The notes beneath the pieces are model-generated. The model was not told the origin of the DNA. It saw only the letters and a program-made list of their open reading frames with translations, and searched no databases. This document shows positions 1-12,316 of a stretch of 64,000 bases of DNA, one piece after another. Location of the stretch: positions 22,284,139 through 22,348,138 of the forward strand of contig NC_090133.1 of NCBI RefSeq assembly GCF_040581485.1, written 5' to 3'. The DNA comes from Linepithema humile. Lineage: Eukaryota; Arthropoda; Insecta; Hymenoptera; Formicidae. Each line of letters begins with the position of its first letter. Position 1 is the first letter of the stretch. The position numbers were made by a program, and so were the translations under genes.

Positions 1-1330
1 AAAATTATTTATTACACAACCCAATATTATAAAAAAACGAGCGCCATCAGACCATTAAAAGTTTACACGATTAGTAAAATGATAAGTAATTTAATTGAGT
101 AAAAATCACATGTGGCAATGAACTTTGGTTAAATTTAGTGACGTCTTTTTCTCCATCTTTTGGTACGACGTTTTCGACAACAAACGAATGCAAACGCAAG
201 CATAATCTTTTGTCATTTGCTTTGAAAGAAACGCCAATACATATTACATTGCATCGTGCAGAGGAAGTGTACAGAAATAGACAGCGAATAGAAAAGAGAG
301 TCAGAGGTGTCAAAGAAGAAAGGCAGCTCAACTCATTGAATTTCATAAATATTTGTGTATAAATATTCCTGTATTTAGCTAAGAAATATGATGTAATATC
401 ACGTGAATATTCGAATTATATTACATTTAATTGTTAAGGAAAACTAAGAAAATGCATCTAACGAAAAATCTATCTAACACCTAACCTAACCTAACACGTT
501 CAAGAAAGATAATTAATTTTATCGAAATTAATTGTTGCAGTCGATGACGCAACTACTTCTTTAAAGAAAATGATATAATCTTATTGACAGAACAGATCGA
601 TTTAACATTCTACGTGAGTCACATATCGAGATAAAAACGAAGAACCCCCCCTACTTGAAATACGAGTGTTTGATTAGGAAAACACCTTACATATTATACA
701 CACGACCGTGTATGGAGTGTGCCCACGCATATGTAAATACGGCGATGTCCGAAAGGCAAATACATGTGACCTTAAGATAAGACCGAGCTGCGATGCTTCA
801 GCTAGAATCTAGGGAGATTTCTCGCAGTCGATCGAATTACGGATTATAAGCGGTAAACCTTTTTGCTCGAGGAAGGTTACGATAAACTCGTCTTGCACAT
901 TTTCCCGATACCTATAGTCCCTCCTGCATTTTGAATTGAATTTAAATTCATACCGCGCTTCCAACTTTGTTAATTTGTTAATTAGCACAGATAACGCAAA
1001 AAATATAAATTAAACAATAGAAAAAAAACAATTATTCCTGTAGAAAATGATTTTCTGGAATATATTCTTGATATAATTAAATCTACCAACGTTAATAATA
1101 ATATATAACTTTAATAATAATAAATATGAAAATATATATATATATATATATATTAATAAAAATAATATTGTTCATAAAATTGAAAGAACTTTTAAGAATC
1201 GAACATATCTTTGTAGTGAGTGAAATGTTTAAAAGATTATCTGCCCAAAAATATAAATTAGTAAATATTATTCTTCAGTTGGTCTAAGAGAAATAATTTG
1301 TATATTGAGGTAGGGTAGGACATAGCAGAG
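1..1330. other. Intergenic, no gene seen
   Basis: No reading frame with convincing coding character is visible on either strand. The stretch is AT-rich, holds an (AT)n microsatellite at about 1131-1153, and has three copies of CCTAA near 480-496 that are too few to call telomeric. The lower part lies directly upstream of the methyltransferase gene and could contain its control region. Confidence 0.6.
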
Positions 1331-1359
1331 AATAAACTAGACTGGTAGGGATACGGCAA

Positions 1360-1366
1360 TATAAAG
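1360..1366 (+). promoter_or_regulatory. Possible TATA box of the JHAMT gene
   Basis: A TATAAAG heptamer sits in a locally less AT-rich context about 465 bp before the start codon. A transcript starting some 30 bp downstream (around 1390) would run into the candidate 5'UTR exon described next. This is a motif match only; the surrounding AT richness makes a chance match quite possible. Confidence 0.35.
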
Positions 1367-1389
1367 GCGGACGGACGAGATACCAGAAG

Positions 1390-1827
1390 AATAAAATTCG
1401 TTCGCGAAGACGGACGAAGAGTCATTTCTTAAACGAGTGTCGTTGAATAACCACCAAAAACAAAGTTGAAAGTCTGTAATAGAGCAGTAGAGAAACCAAG
1501 CTGATATTGTAAACTATCATTCAGGTACTAAGAAGATATGCTTTCTCGAAGCACATATTTACACATCGTCTTAACCGATCAATAATTTGCGAACACATTG
1601 AAAGAAAAGATTCCAGTTAATTATATATAGCTTTTTTTAACTCATATTTTCTTGTCATCTATTTCGCGAAATAATTATGAAATTGAGTTTGTCCATGATA
1701 GATTTACAAATTATATCTTCGTTTACATTTGCACTTCTTTTCAGCGTTTTTGATTCGCAGCAAAACATAATAAGTTAAGCTGCGTACAATAACAATAACA
1801 ATAACGATATAATTATCAACGGATAAC
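1390..1827 (+). other. Candidate spliced 5'UTR of JHAMT
   Basis: A donor-like TCAG|GTACTA lies at 1524/1525 and an acceptor with a pyrimidine stretch, CTTCTTTTCAG, ends at 1744. Splicing these would join a non-coding first exon (about 1390-1524) to an exon that begins at 1745 and contains the start codon at 1828. The layout is inferred from splice motifs; there is no transcript evidence here. Confidence 0.35.
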
Positions 1828-3573
1828 ATGGATTTCGTTGAGGACTACGTCGAAGCAAGTGATTTACAACGTCGCGATGCAAAAGATGTTATCGATGAAT
1901 TTTGTTATGAAATAAAAAAAATGCAAGGGAATTGTCTCGATATCGGATGTGGTCCTGGTTTCGTTACAAAAAAATTGTTATTGCCTATTTTGGAACATGA
2001 CGTGCAATTAGTAGGTAAGTAAGCAAATATCGCGCAGCACAGTTCTTTCGTTAGCAAAAGCAGTGAATTTATTACTTGTCTTTGATGTCTTCATAATCTA
2101 TGAGGAGTTCAGTGTCGAAGACCAAGTCTTTTTTTAAATCCATGTATAAATAAGAAAAAACAAAAGTTTTCACTGAATGATTTAAATGTGAATACAAATG
2201 TTTAAGTTTAAATTCAAAGAAACTATAGTATCTATGAAAAACAGTGCACACGTTGCACGCAATTAAAACAATTTTAACTTCAGAACTAATTTTCTAACAA
2301 TTAACAAAAATGAGCTTGATCCACTTTTCCTCTGAATCCCTGACATCAGCTAATACGACAGGTAAATACATAGGTGTCTCGAAAAACTGCTTGAATCAAA
2401 TATTTCAATATCTCGATTATTATGTTATGATAGGTGCTGATATATCGGAAACCATGGTGAGCTATGCCCAAAAACATAACGCAGATGAAAAATTATCATA
2501 CATTGTACTGGATATCGAAGCACCGGAATTACCAAGTGATCAAATCGAACGATACAAAAACATTTTATCTTTTTACTGTCTCCATTGGTGTAATGACTTA
2601 CGGTATTTCAATATTTTCTTTTACCAAGTATAAGCAAAGCATTTTTGATAAGCAAATTTGATAATTTTTACCATTTTATCATTGAGAAAATCATATTAAA
2701 ATATTTGCCTTATATCAATTAATTATTTAATCAAAATTATAAAGATATATTGATCCCATACAATTTTCTATACTATAATGCTTTTAATTTTAATTAATTT
2801 AGGTTTGCTCTCCAAAATGTTTACAAATTACTACAATCAGATGGAAAGGCTCTTATCGCCTTTCTAGGGCATCACGGCGGATTCGACGAATACGTGCGGT
2901 GTAAGCAAAATCCGCGTTACCAGCAATACCTTCAGGTATTAAAGTATCATAATATATTTAACATATGACAAGAAACATATAAAAATATAATTTACATAAC
3001 TAAATTTTTGCTCAAGGATGCGCACCGTTACGTGCCATATTTCCAAAGAATGAAAATTTCTACAAACTACAAGACTTCTATAGAAATAAGTTTGCGAAAA
3101 ATGCTGCAAGATATAGGCTTCAAAATTTTACACTGTAGCAAACGCGAAAAGAGCTATCGCTACTCAAAACAGAGCCTTAAAGGTAAAATTGAAAATTTCA
3201 ATAAATAAAAAAATATATTTATCACGGAAAAAGGAATAAATTAAAAAATAAAAATTAAATTAATGTCAAATTAATATGACTATATAAGTAGACTATATTA
3301 ATATGACTAAATAAGATTTGTTATTTCTTCGTTTAGAGCTAACCTTACAATTATACTTTTACAGATCATGCGTACGCCGTTAACCCTTTTATTCATCGGC
3401 TCCCTGATGACATAAGAGAAGAATTTATTGACCATTTGGTCAATGAAATAATAAGCCACAATGGTCTAGTTCCGTTTGAAAGCACCAAGAACGAACAAGA
3501 TATGTACAAAAACATCGTATTGAGATATTATCTTATGATTGCATATGTGCAAAAATTGCCAGCAGCCGCTTAA
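1828..3573 (+). CDS. jhamt: Juvenile hormone acid O-methyltransferase
   Basis: Five exons: 1828-2014, 2434-2602, 2803-2935, 3017-3182, 3365-3573. All introns are GT-AG and phases agree, giving a complete 287-residue protein, the usual size for the family. The SAM-binding motif I, LDIGCGPG, is at residues 37-44. Later come an acidic VLDIEAPELP segment and the SFYCLHWCNDLR signature typical of insect JHAMT. By family, the enzyme transfers a methyl group from SAM to farnesoic acid or juvenile hormone acid in the corpora allata, a late step of juvenile hormone synthesis; it is cytosolic and has no signal peptide. The start is the first methionine of the frame, in context GGATAACATGG. Insects often carry several JHAMT-like paralogs, so this copy may be the true enzyme or a close relative. 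It stands alone, upstream of a tandem-repeat block. Confidence 0.93.
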
Positions 3574-4248
3574 AGTGATGTAAAGTGCCAAATGTATTTA
3601 TTTTATTTTAGATAACGTTTCTTCTTTATTTAAGATATTTTAAATAATTATTTAGATAATTATAATATTAATGATAATATAACATTGACTACTAACCAAT
3701 AAATACTAATAACATTAAAATTTTAATGTTATAGACCATTATTAACCATCTTGTAAAATAAATAAATGCAATTATGCATATAAATATATATACATATACA
3801 AATAAATGAAATATTAGGAAAATTCACGTTTTTTTTTAGTAATGTACACTACTGAATGAAAATCAAACCAGTATACAATTTCAAAAATGATGAATTTACG
3901 TTGCAAATTTATCATATTAGAGTATACAAAATATAAATGCAAGATAAAACACATTTCGTGCGGCAATTTTAATTTGAACTTCAATTAGAATTTAATTTGA
4001 ACAATACTTAAAAACTGCTTGACTTTTGTTATATAATTTATTTTATAATTATATAGACTTTGACGAAATGAGAAAAAATATAATATACTAATACTTTATA
4101 ACTATTGTACAAAAAGGAATGTACATTTCACGAAGCGTGCTGTATTTAAAAGACACTTCAATTTTATGATATTCAGCAAAAGAAAAGAATGATTGATTAA
4201 AAAGTACGAATCGATTATATTCAATTGCAAATTATAGACAAAATTGTG
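3574..4248. other. JHAMT 3' region with polyadenylation signals
   Basis: The stop codon is followed by AT-rich sequence with overlapping AATAAA hexamers at 3757-3766 (AATAAATAAA), about 185 bp downstream, a sensible end for the transcript. Beyond that, nothing coding is visible up to the orphan exon candidates. Confidence 0.55.
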
Positions 4249-4788
4249 TCAAAGCAGTCTGCAACAAATATACAATAAACGACGAAAAAATAAAAGAACA
4301 TAAGTATAATGAAAATTCACTCACCGAACTTTGTATCCTGCTTCGTGTAAATACGCTCTCTCAACTGTACCTATAGCAAAATTAATACATATATTTTAGT
4401 TATTACAAATGATTACACATTTTATGCATTTTATTCATTATTATGTATTATTTCATTATTTCTATTATGATTCAAATATAACTATTCAATAAACTGCGCA
4501 AAAAATTACTTAAAAATTTTAATATTCAATATTCAATAAATGTTTTATTAAATACTTTGATAAATATTTTCAAATATTTTCTAATAAATATTTAATAAAT
4601 ACAAATTAAATATATATGTTTGTTATCATAAAATTATGTACATATTTAATTAATGAACACAAATAATTGTACTCACCAACTAGATTATTGAAATTTTACT
4701 CCGTTCACTGCAGATTTTGCTTTAGACTGCTCTTCATCAATTCCATCGAAAAATTCTCGAAAACGCTCCGGTGAATCCACTGATGAAT
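4249..4788 (-). other. Orphan minus-strand exon candidates
   Basis: Reading leftwards, an acceptor TTTATAAG precedes a block at 4788-4685. In one frame it encodes an acidic, protein-like stretch that includes SPERFREFFDGIDEEQ and then meets a stop. A second block, about 4371-4325, lies between CTATAG and GTGAGT. A third begins after TTGTTGCAG near 4258. I could not join them in one open frame: the strong GTGAGT donor after the first block is preceded by stops in all frames, and only a weak GTAAAA donor allows a join. No upstream exon or start codon was found. It may be the 3' end of an unrecognised gene, a decayed gene or chance. Confidence 0.2.
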
Positions 4789-5049
4789 CTTATAAACAAA
4801 TTCTCAATTAATTATGCGTACTATCTTCAAACAAAATAAAAATCAATCAATATACTTTATTTCCGAAAACAGCAGATTTACATCGCAAATTTTATTATTA
4901 TTTTACACATTCTGCAGTTAACCAATATTAAAATACACGCATTCAGAGTAAGGTGAATAACGAGCCTTTGCATTCACGAAAAAACATGTAGATAAATAAA
5001 AATATGCTTTATATTCCGAGCTAAATATTTAAAATGTTACATCTAATTA

Positions 5050-7150
5050 ATCATCATTCTTCGGGATTTCAGGCTATGCTGTTGCAAGCGACAAAATTGC
5101 TGTTAAACAAAAACATCCACGATATATTTCGACAATTTCCTGTCATTTTAATCAGCCCTCTCGAAAAACTCGAACAAAAATTCGCAACGTTATTCACTTT
5201 TAACACGCTAAAACACGCGATTAATTGCTGAGCGATTTGTTACCTGCGTTTCAAGTCAGCACGGTGTAATGGCGGTTACAGAATGATGCGCGCAATTTTA
5301 ATTAGCAATGTTACCAATATTTCAATATTAAAATAGATCACTATCAATAAATTTGATGTCACGCGCGCCACCCTACGACCACAATAACGTTACTATGTTG
5401 TATCGGTTCGCAACGCAGGGTACGAACGCACCTCCGATTAATTGCGTATTCTATGCTTTAAAAATGTATAATGGGTGCAAATTGTTGTAGAAAGTACTGG
5501 TGGCGAATTGCCAAAACATATTATTTAGCACAGATGCTCGCGATTAATGATTATTATCACGTTTGTCCACTATTTTTTATAAATAGATAATTATAATAAC
5601 ATAATTATAATAATGCATACATACACAATTATAATGTATCGTCTTTCTATGAATATACGTTTAAAATGTGAAAGAATAGAAAAAATAACAAATACTATTT
5701 CTTTCGACAATCTGTTTAACGAGAATTGCGCCACATCTCGATGATTTTGAATATATGTAACAATTATTTTTACATATAGATACATGATATCAAGTTTGTA
5801 CTTACTAGAATATAATCGATGTCAACCCATAACAAAGCGAACGACGAAATCGTCGTTAATCACGAATATCCACGGTAAATGATACATTTTGATAATCGTC
5901 CGTCATTTTAGTCGGCAGTACTGAAAAATTCGCACTTATTATTCACTTTTAAACACGCTAAAACACACAATTAATCACTAAGCTAATTTGTTGCGTTTCA
6001 TTGTCTACGTTTCAAAGCGATACGACGTAATGGCGGTCGCAAACTAATGTGCGCAATTTTACTTAGCAATGCTGCCAATATTAAAATAGATCAATATCGA
6101 TAAATGCGTTACGCACGCCACCCTCTAAACGCAATGATATTACTATATACATAGGTTCGGAATGCAAAGTACGAACACACCCCCCTCTCCTCCCCCCCTC
6201 CCCCACATGAATTACGCGCGTATTCTATTCTTTAAAAATGTATAGTAAATACGAATTGTTATAGAAAGCACTGTTGGATGAATGGCGAAACGTATTACCT
6301 GGCGCAGATGCTCGCGATTAAAAACTATTATCATTTGTCCATTATTTTTCATGAATAAATGCATAATTATGATAACGTGAATATATACAGTTATAATGTA
6401 TCGCTTTTCTACATACACACATACAGGATGTGAAAAAAATAGGATAATAATAAATAACCTCTTTCGCTACTTCTCTTATGAAAATTGCGCCTTCCATATT
6501 TTTGAATAAATGTGGAGATTATTTTCGCGTCAGTGCAGCGTCAAATCTATGCTCATTAGAATTGCAATTAGTTTCAATGTAGTGGTTGCCGAAACCACCG
6601 TTAATCGCGAACATCCGCGGTAAACAATACATTGCGACTATCACCTGTTACTTTCATCGGCACTCTAAAAAAAAACTCGTGCGAAAATTTGCGCTTGTAA
6701 CACACTTTTAACCGATAAAGTTACTCACCAAACGATTTGGAGCTACGTTTTCATAGTTTACATTTCCAGTTAACACGATGGTGGTCACAGAGTGATGTGT
6801 ACGGTTTTAATTAGCAATGTTGCCAATATTTTAATATCAAAATATATCGATATTGATAAATTCAATACCATGCGCGCCACCCTCCGGCTGCAATAACACT
6901 ATCTATGACGCGTTAGTTCGGAATGCTCTTGCATTAATTGTACAGTAATTTTAACCTATAAAAGTGACAACCTTTAACCTTTAATCTTAACTTTTAAAAT
7001 GACAAATTGTTTAATTATTTAAATACGTATATAATTGCGATACACGAGTCTAATGTATTATTTTTCTGATAGACATCCGTACGGAACGTGAAGAAATGGG
7101 AAAATAACAAACACCTTGCCTTTTTTTGACAGCCTGTCTCCTACAACACA
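5050..7150. repeat. Three tandem diverged copies of a ~750 bp unit
   Basis: Copies run approximately 5050-5805, 5805-6545 and 6545-7150; the third is shorter in the middle. The same ordered landmarks recur. These are a segment around CATCC.CG.TA, CTTTTAACACGCTAAAACAC (5192; 5943; altered near 6700), TAATGGCGG followed by GCGCAATTTTA, CAATGTTGCCAATATT, GCGCGCCACCCT, CAGATGCTCGCGATTA and TATAATGTATC. No frame stays open across the copies. Copy 2 alone has a C-rich polypyrimidine tract at about 6180-6205. Substitutions and small indels are plentiful, so the duplications are old. Function is unknown; the conserved blocks could be regulatory or simply remnants. Confidence 0.75.
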
Positions 7151-9000
7151 CTAAACTTTATTGTACGCTATATCTTTGATTTTACAATAGTACAGCCATT
7201 TATAGAATATCGTTATTATAACTTATAAGTTATACGTACGGATATAAGTGGGCATTAATGTACCGATATTCGCATAGCGGGTAACAATATATCTAACTTT
7301 GTTGTCTCTAAAAATACATCCAGGTTTACAAATAATCTTAAAATTGCTGACACCGATCGTATTTGACAATCGTGCGCTTTTTGAGAAGTACGACTAGCTT
7401 CGCGATCCAAAGGATATTCTGCACACGGTGTCAAAAATGAAGTTAAAAGATGCTTGAAGACAGATACTTCCGTATTCTTCATCAAACATCACATCTACAT
7501 TTTCCCATAACTGTTAGTTTAAGGAAGAATTAGCAACTACCAGCAATTATCTTCAAGCGTGAAGGCATCTCTGACGCCTTTGCATAACTATATACCGGCA
7601 TGCAAACAGGTTTGCATTAATATTTTATAATATTTATTCCGTTACGCAACATCACGGTTATTAATCGCATGCGCATCGTTATTGCGTTACTGTGAATTTT
7701 CTTTTACTAACTGTTACTTGTTTTACAGTAAAATATCGGAAATCGAATCCAAGGGCGAAACTGGGCGTACTTTTTTCGAGCGGCAACACTTTGAAAACCA
7801 TTGAAATGGAAGCGGTTCACTGTGCCATGTGCCATGAAATATCCTCTAGCCGGAATTCTTTTATATTTTCATTTACACAACGCAACTAAACTATTTCCTA
7901 TATGTAAAATGACCTCTCCTTGACTCTTCTGCATAATGCATAAATTGCTGCGTAAAATCGGTCAAAAATAATCTCTGTATAGAATTATTGGCACAGAAAA
8001 ATTGTAATGTAAGTTATATATATGTATTTGCAATTCACAATATGGTGCATTAATGATGAGATTTCAATATTCAAATTAAACATTAATAAATAATGTTATA
8101 GATAAATGCAACAGAAGATATATTTTGGACGCTCATTGCATGCAACATATTTAATGTTTCATGTCGTACTGTTAAATGGAATTAATAATGGGCACACACG
8201 AAAACTTTCAAGTGGATACATTCTATTCATTGAAACGTTTAACATATTAGAACCGCTTATTTCCTGTATTACGAACGAGGATATTACCTGCCACTCAAGC
8301 TTACCGCTGTATGTTGATTTTTATTAGTAAATAGTATGTAATGAACGCACTCTCTAATCGAGCAGCGTCCTTTATAATAATTGCGAAGGTCGTAAAGCAT
8401 CGGATCCGATGAATGTCAATCTGCTCTTAAACCTTGTCAATTTTATCAAAATTAAATCAATACATTGTATGTTTCGCTTTAAATGACAGTAAAAATTGTA
8501 GATTTTAGATGCATTTATATTACATAGTTTTATCAGCCAGATACTATAAAATGTATTTTCAAGAGCAGGATTTGCCAGCGTCTGCGATCCGAATGCTTTG
8601 CAATTACTCTGGATGTCTTAAGGACTAAATCGTAAGATTATTCAGTGTACATTTATCGATTACGAGCTAGTACCATTTCGGCAAACAGAGTAAATAACGT
8701 TTTCTTAGTGTACCGATCATTTGGTAGTCTTATTCGTAGAAAGGACATCGAACATCGAAGACGATTATTTAGAAAAGAGGGATTGTACCTGGATATTCAG
8801 AACAGTTAAAGGATGAACGAGGGCAAGGCACAAGTGAGTCGGAGGAGAAATTATTTTGGATGAAACTAATCTCTGTGTCTTAATCGTTTTCCATTACGTT
8901 CCCTTCTGTCGCGATCAAGATCGAGACACATCGCGAGATATACATACATATATATATATTATTATATATAGTCAGACACTGCCGACGTGATTATTAATCG
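7151..9000. other. Intergenic, no gene supported
   Basis: Only short open frames of up to about 76 codons are present on either strand, none with a recognisable domain. A start codon followed seven codons later by a good donor (GTGAGT at 8834) looks like a first exon, but I found no partner exon. Confidence 0.5.
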
Positions 9001-12000
9001 AGAACTAATGCTAATAGCAGGACGAACGTCTTATACTATTGTGTTGTGACATTCTCGCGTCCTTTTTTTCCGTGAATATTTCGACATAGCGCATTAATAA
9101 TTCATTTCTTTGGTCTGACCTTTTAGCTAAAATGAAAAAACATTGAATATATATGTATATTCCGTATAGGTGGATCTTTTGCGTTGAGAAAAAATTTCAT
9201 TGATATAATTTAAAGAAAGAGGGATATATAACAAGTAAATGAAGAATGATAGATCGTATCTATCTCACGAAATATATAAACAATAGAAAGTTGCAGGTTC
9301 CAAAATCTGTAAAATAAAAAAATGTGAGATTTGAAAGCGTTAGATCTATAAAATGCATATTTTAAAACAAAAAATTACTAAAACACAAAATCTGTAAAAT
9401 CTAAAATTAACGTATTATAAACTTGAGGACCTAAAATTAAGAAAGATCCCTGATAGGAAAAGAAACACCTGCGAAAATTTTCAGAATGAATTCGTAAAGA
9501 CTACGCCGCGATAATTATAAATCCTAGATTGAATTGAATTATAAATTCTTAATCTGAGGAATCAAAGTATGTATATATATATAGAAATAAAATTTCTGTC
9601 CAAAACCCGATTTACGCTACATGGATTTTTATCAATTGCTTCGGTCAATTGATCACGCGTAGAAAATCGCTACGTGACAAATGCATAACCGAAGTATATC
9701 CTAACTCGATAGCAGTCTTCCTCCGCACTCTATTTTTTCGTGTCTCATACAATCGATCGAACCAAAATATGCGCTATACTGTTCAAGAATTATGCTTACT
9801 ATAATTCTTGCTTACCGTGTAAGAGCGATAGAATAGTGTACATTAATTGCACATTTAAGACTGCCACTGCCTAGATACTTTCATTGCGAAACGTTTATTG
9901 TTGAATTTAGCTAAATGTTAATTGAAGGGCATGCCACGCTCAGCGGCTAAAAATTACAAAATTTGATTAAATTTAACATAAAAAAAATATTGACATGATA
10001 AAATAGTTAAAAAAATAATTTAGATTTTATATGCGCTAGGAATCAATCAACAAACATTAATTGTATTATCTAATTATATCTAACGCAATATTTGATTTTA
10101 GTTATCAGTACTAAACCCTAATAATTTTAATTAACATTGACAATTACGTGGGAATGGAGATTTCGCGTCAAACGTATCATGAGAATACACAGTATTGATT
10201 CTGATTGAAATTTAACTATCTAATCGTACATTGAAAAATAGGGAAATAAAATGCGAAACGAAAATATGTGTGAACACAACAAATTATTATAATCTCTCTA
10301 TTTACAGAACAGAAGTATGATCGATGGCAAACGGAACCAATCGTCGATTAAAGAATACAAATGAGAGATACAACTGAGAATACACATAAACCAGGCCGTC
10401 GCGTTGTGCAACGCACGGAAATATAATAACAATGGGACAATTAAACATTGATGAGATAATCGGATAGAGCTGTCGTCGATAGCGGCAACAGTAACGCTTA
10501 GAATAACGAAACGGTATGCCGTCGATCGAGTTACCTTAATTAAGCTAAGAGGGAAGACAAAATTATTTGTACGCGATGCGACTACTCTCAATATGTAAAG
10601 TAGATAACGTATACATCTGTATATGCATACTCTACTAAACGTACAACACCATCAGGCATTTATACATTCGCACTATCGATCGCTACTACGTTACAATCGT
10701 CAACGACTTTGTTCTCTCTCTCTCTCTTTCTCTCTTCGCACTTTCTCCTTTTTTTGGCGTATTTTTTGTCACTACGAATAGTCACACTCACGTAGATACA
10801 CCTAAGCGAGCATTCTACGACGCTACATTACAACTCCAATGATCGAGCTCTCGATCACAAAGCGGGTACAGAATCGTTGAACATAAGATTCGCGCTGTGT
10901 TAAATGCAGTTAACAGTACATCCGCGTTTTGTATATATAAATCAAAACATACCACCGGCCGCTAGCGTACACGTACAGTATCGTAAGGCAAAATTCGTCG
11001 GAATAAAATTCTTCAACTCAGACAATAACGCAAGCTCTATAGATTCACGAGAATCTCGTCGTTGCATCTTATGTACATCGAGTTACTCTATTTCATTGTC
11101 GGTTGAGAATTAGCGATACAGTCACTACGAACATCGATAAACAATTCAAAATGCGGCTCTCATGCGTAGCAACAGCATATGTAACAAATTTTAATATCTT
11201 CGCAACATTGGTGCACAGCCTAATCGACCGCCGTTTACACAAGAATATTTCGAGATATTTCGAAATTCTCGCAAGCATTGAGGGAGACTGGTATATATTT
11301 CGTTTCTGTTTTCTTCGTAGATATATCCGTGTCAAAAGAGCTTCTCTACTTTCGATGCAAGATTAAGAAGAATAATACAATCCGAACAAACACGGAGAAT
11401 CGTTGTTAAAAGATTCTTATTACATAGCTCAAAAGGCAAAGATACGAGATAAAGGTAGATAGTGAAATATCTTAGAGGTAAATCTGCTGTAAGAAATTTT
11501 ATGCTTGCAAGTTTCGACATGATGGCGGCGGACGTTTAGACGCTCCAACTTGAATTTCAACAAGTGAAAAGTGCAATAATTTTGAAAAAAGAAGAAAAAA
11601 ACGGAAATATACATAGCTGAGCCAAATCACTACGTTTTTAGGCCATTTGAAATCGCATTATGTATAATACACATACTTTATGCATAATAAACGTCTGTTT
11701 TTACGGTTACTCCAGAACGATAAACACGTTTGTCACGGGAATCTTCGGTGTGCCGGCGTATTCTATAATATTTGGCAAATCTTAGAGTAAACAGCTAGGA
11801 CCTTGAGAGGTACTGTCGCTAGAGTCAACCACCTTGGCGTGAAGCAACGATAGAATTCTAAATCTGGCACTGAAACTAATCTTCAAATTGGAAGTCCTTC
11901 ACTCAAAGCGGGAAAGCAACGTCTAGAACAATCTTAGCGAACGCCAAAGCGATTAAGATAAAGATTGCAGGTACAAATTGGTAACATCACGACGCGCGCG

Positions 12001-12280
12001 ACATCCGAAGATTAATTCGTATTGCAATTAACAATCCGTGCGCGAACGTACTTATCGCAAAAGTAACAAGGGAGAATTCTTGTCCTTTTTTTTCCCCTGT
12101 AGTTCCTACATTAACAACAATATTAACTACCTTATTCTAAGCACTACAATTTTTTTTCTCTACTCTATGATTAACAACATCAACAGCAACAACACATAAT
12201 ATATCAACGTGAATATAATATCTATACCCCGTTAGCGTAAATTTATACTTATTCTATATACATACGCGTGTGTCCGCATA

Positions 12281-12316
12281 TGTAACGTACATACACGCGT
12301 ATATATGTACGTTACA
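12281..12316. repeat. Perfect 13-bp inverted repeat
   Basis: TGTAACGTACATA at 12281-12293 is the exact reverse complement of TATGTACGTTACA at 12304-12316, with a 10-base spacer. The motif is palindromic in part (ACGT, GTAC). A second, smaller perfect inverted repeat, GATCGCT / AGCGATC, lies close by at about 12401-12417. Confidence 0.85.

Noticed and set aside
480..496. Three copies of CCTAA, the insect telomere repeat
   Set aside because: Only three units, not at a contig-like end and without longer TTAGG arrays; chance in AT-rich DNA is enough.
7255..7485. 76-codon minus-strand frame suggestive of a decayed transposase
   Set aside because: No catalytic motif, terminal repeats or target duplications could be seen.
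8814..8833. ATG plus six codons followed by a GTGAGT donor, like a first coding exon
   Set aside because: No downstream exon on the + strand could be found before unrelated genes; seven codons carry no information.
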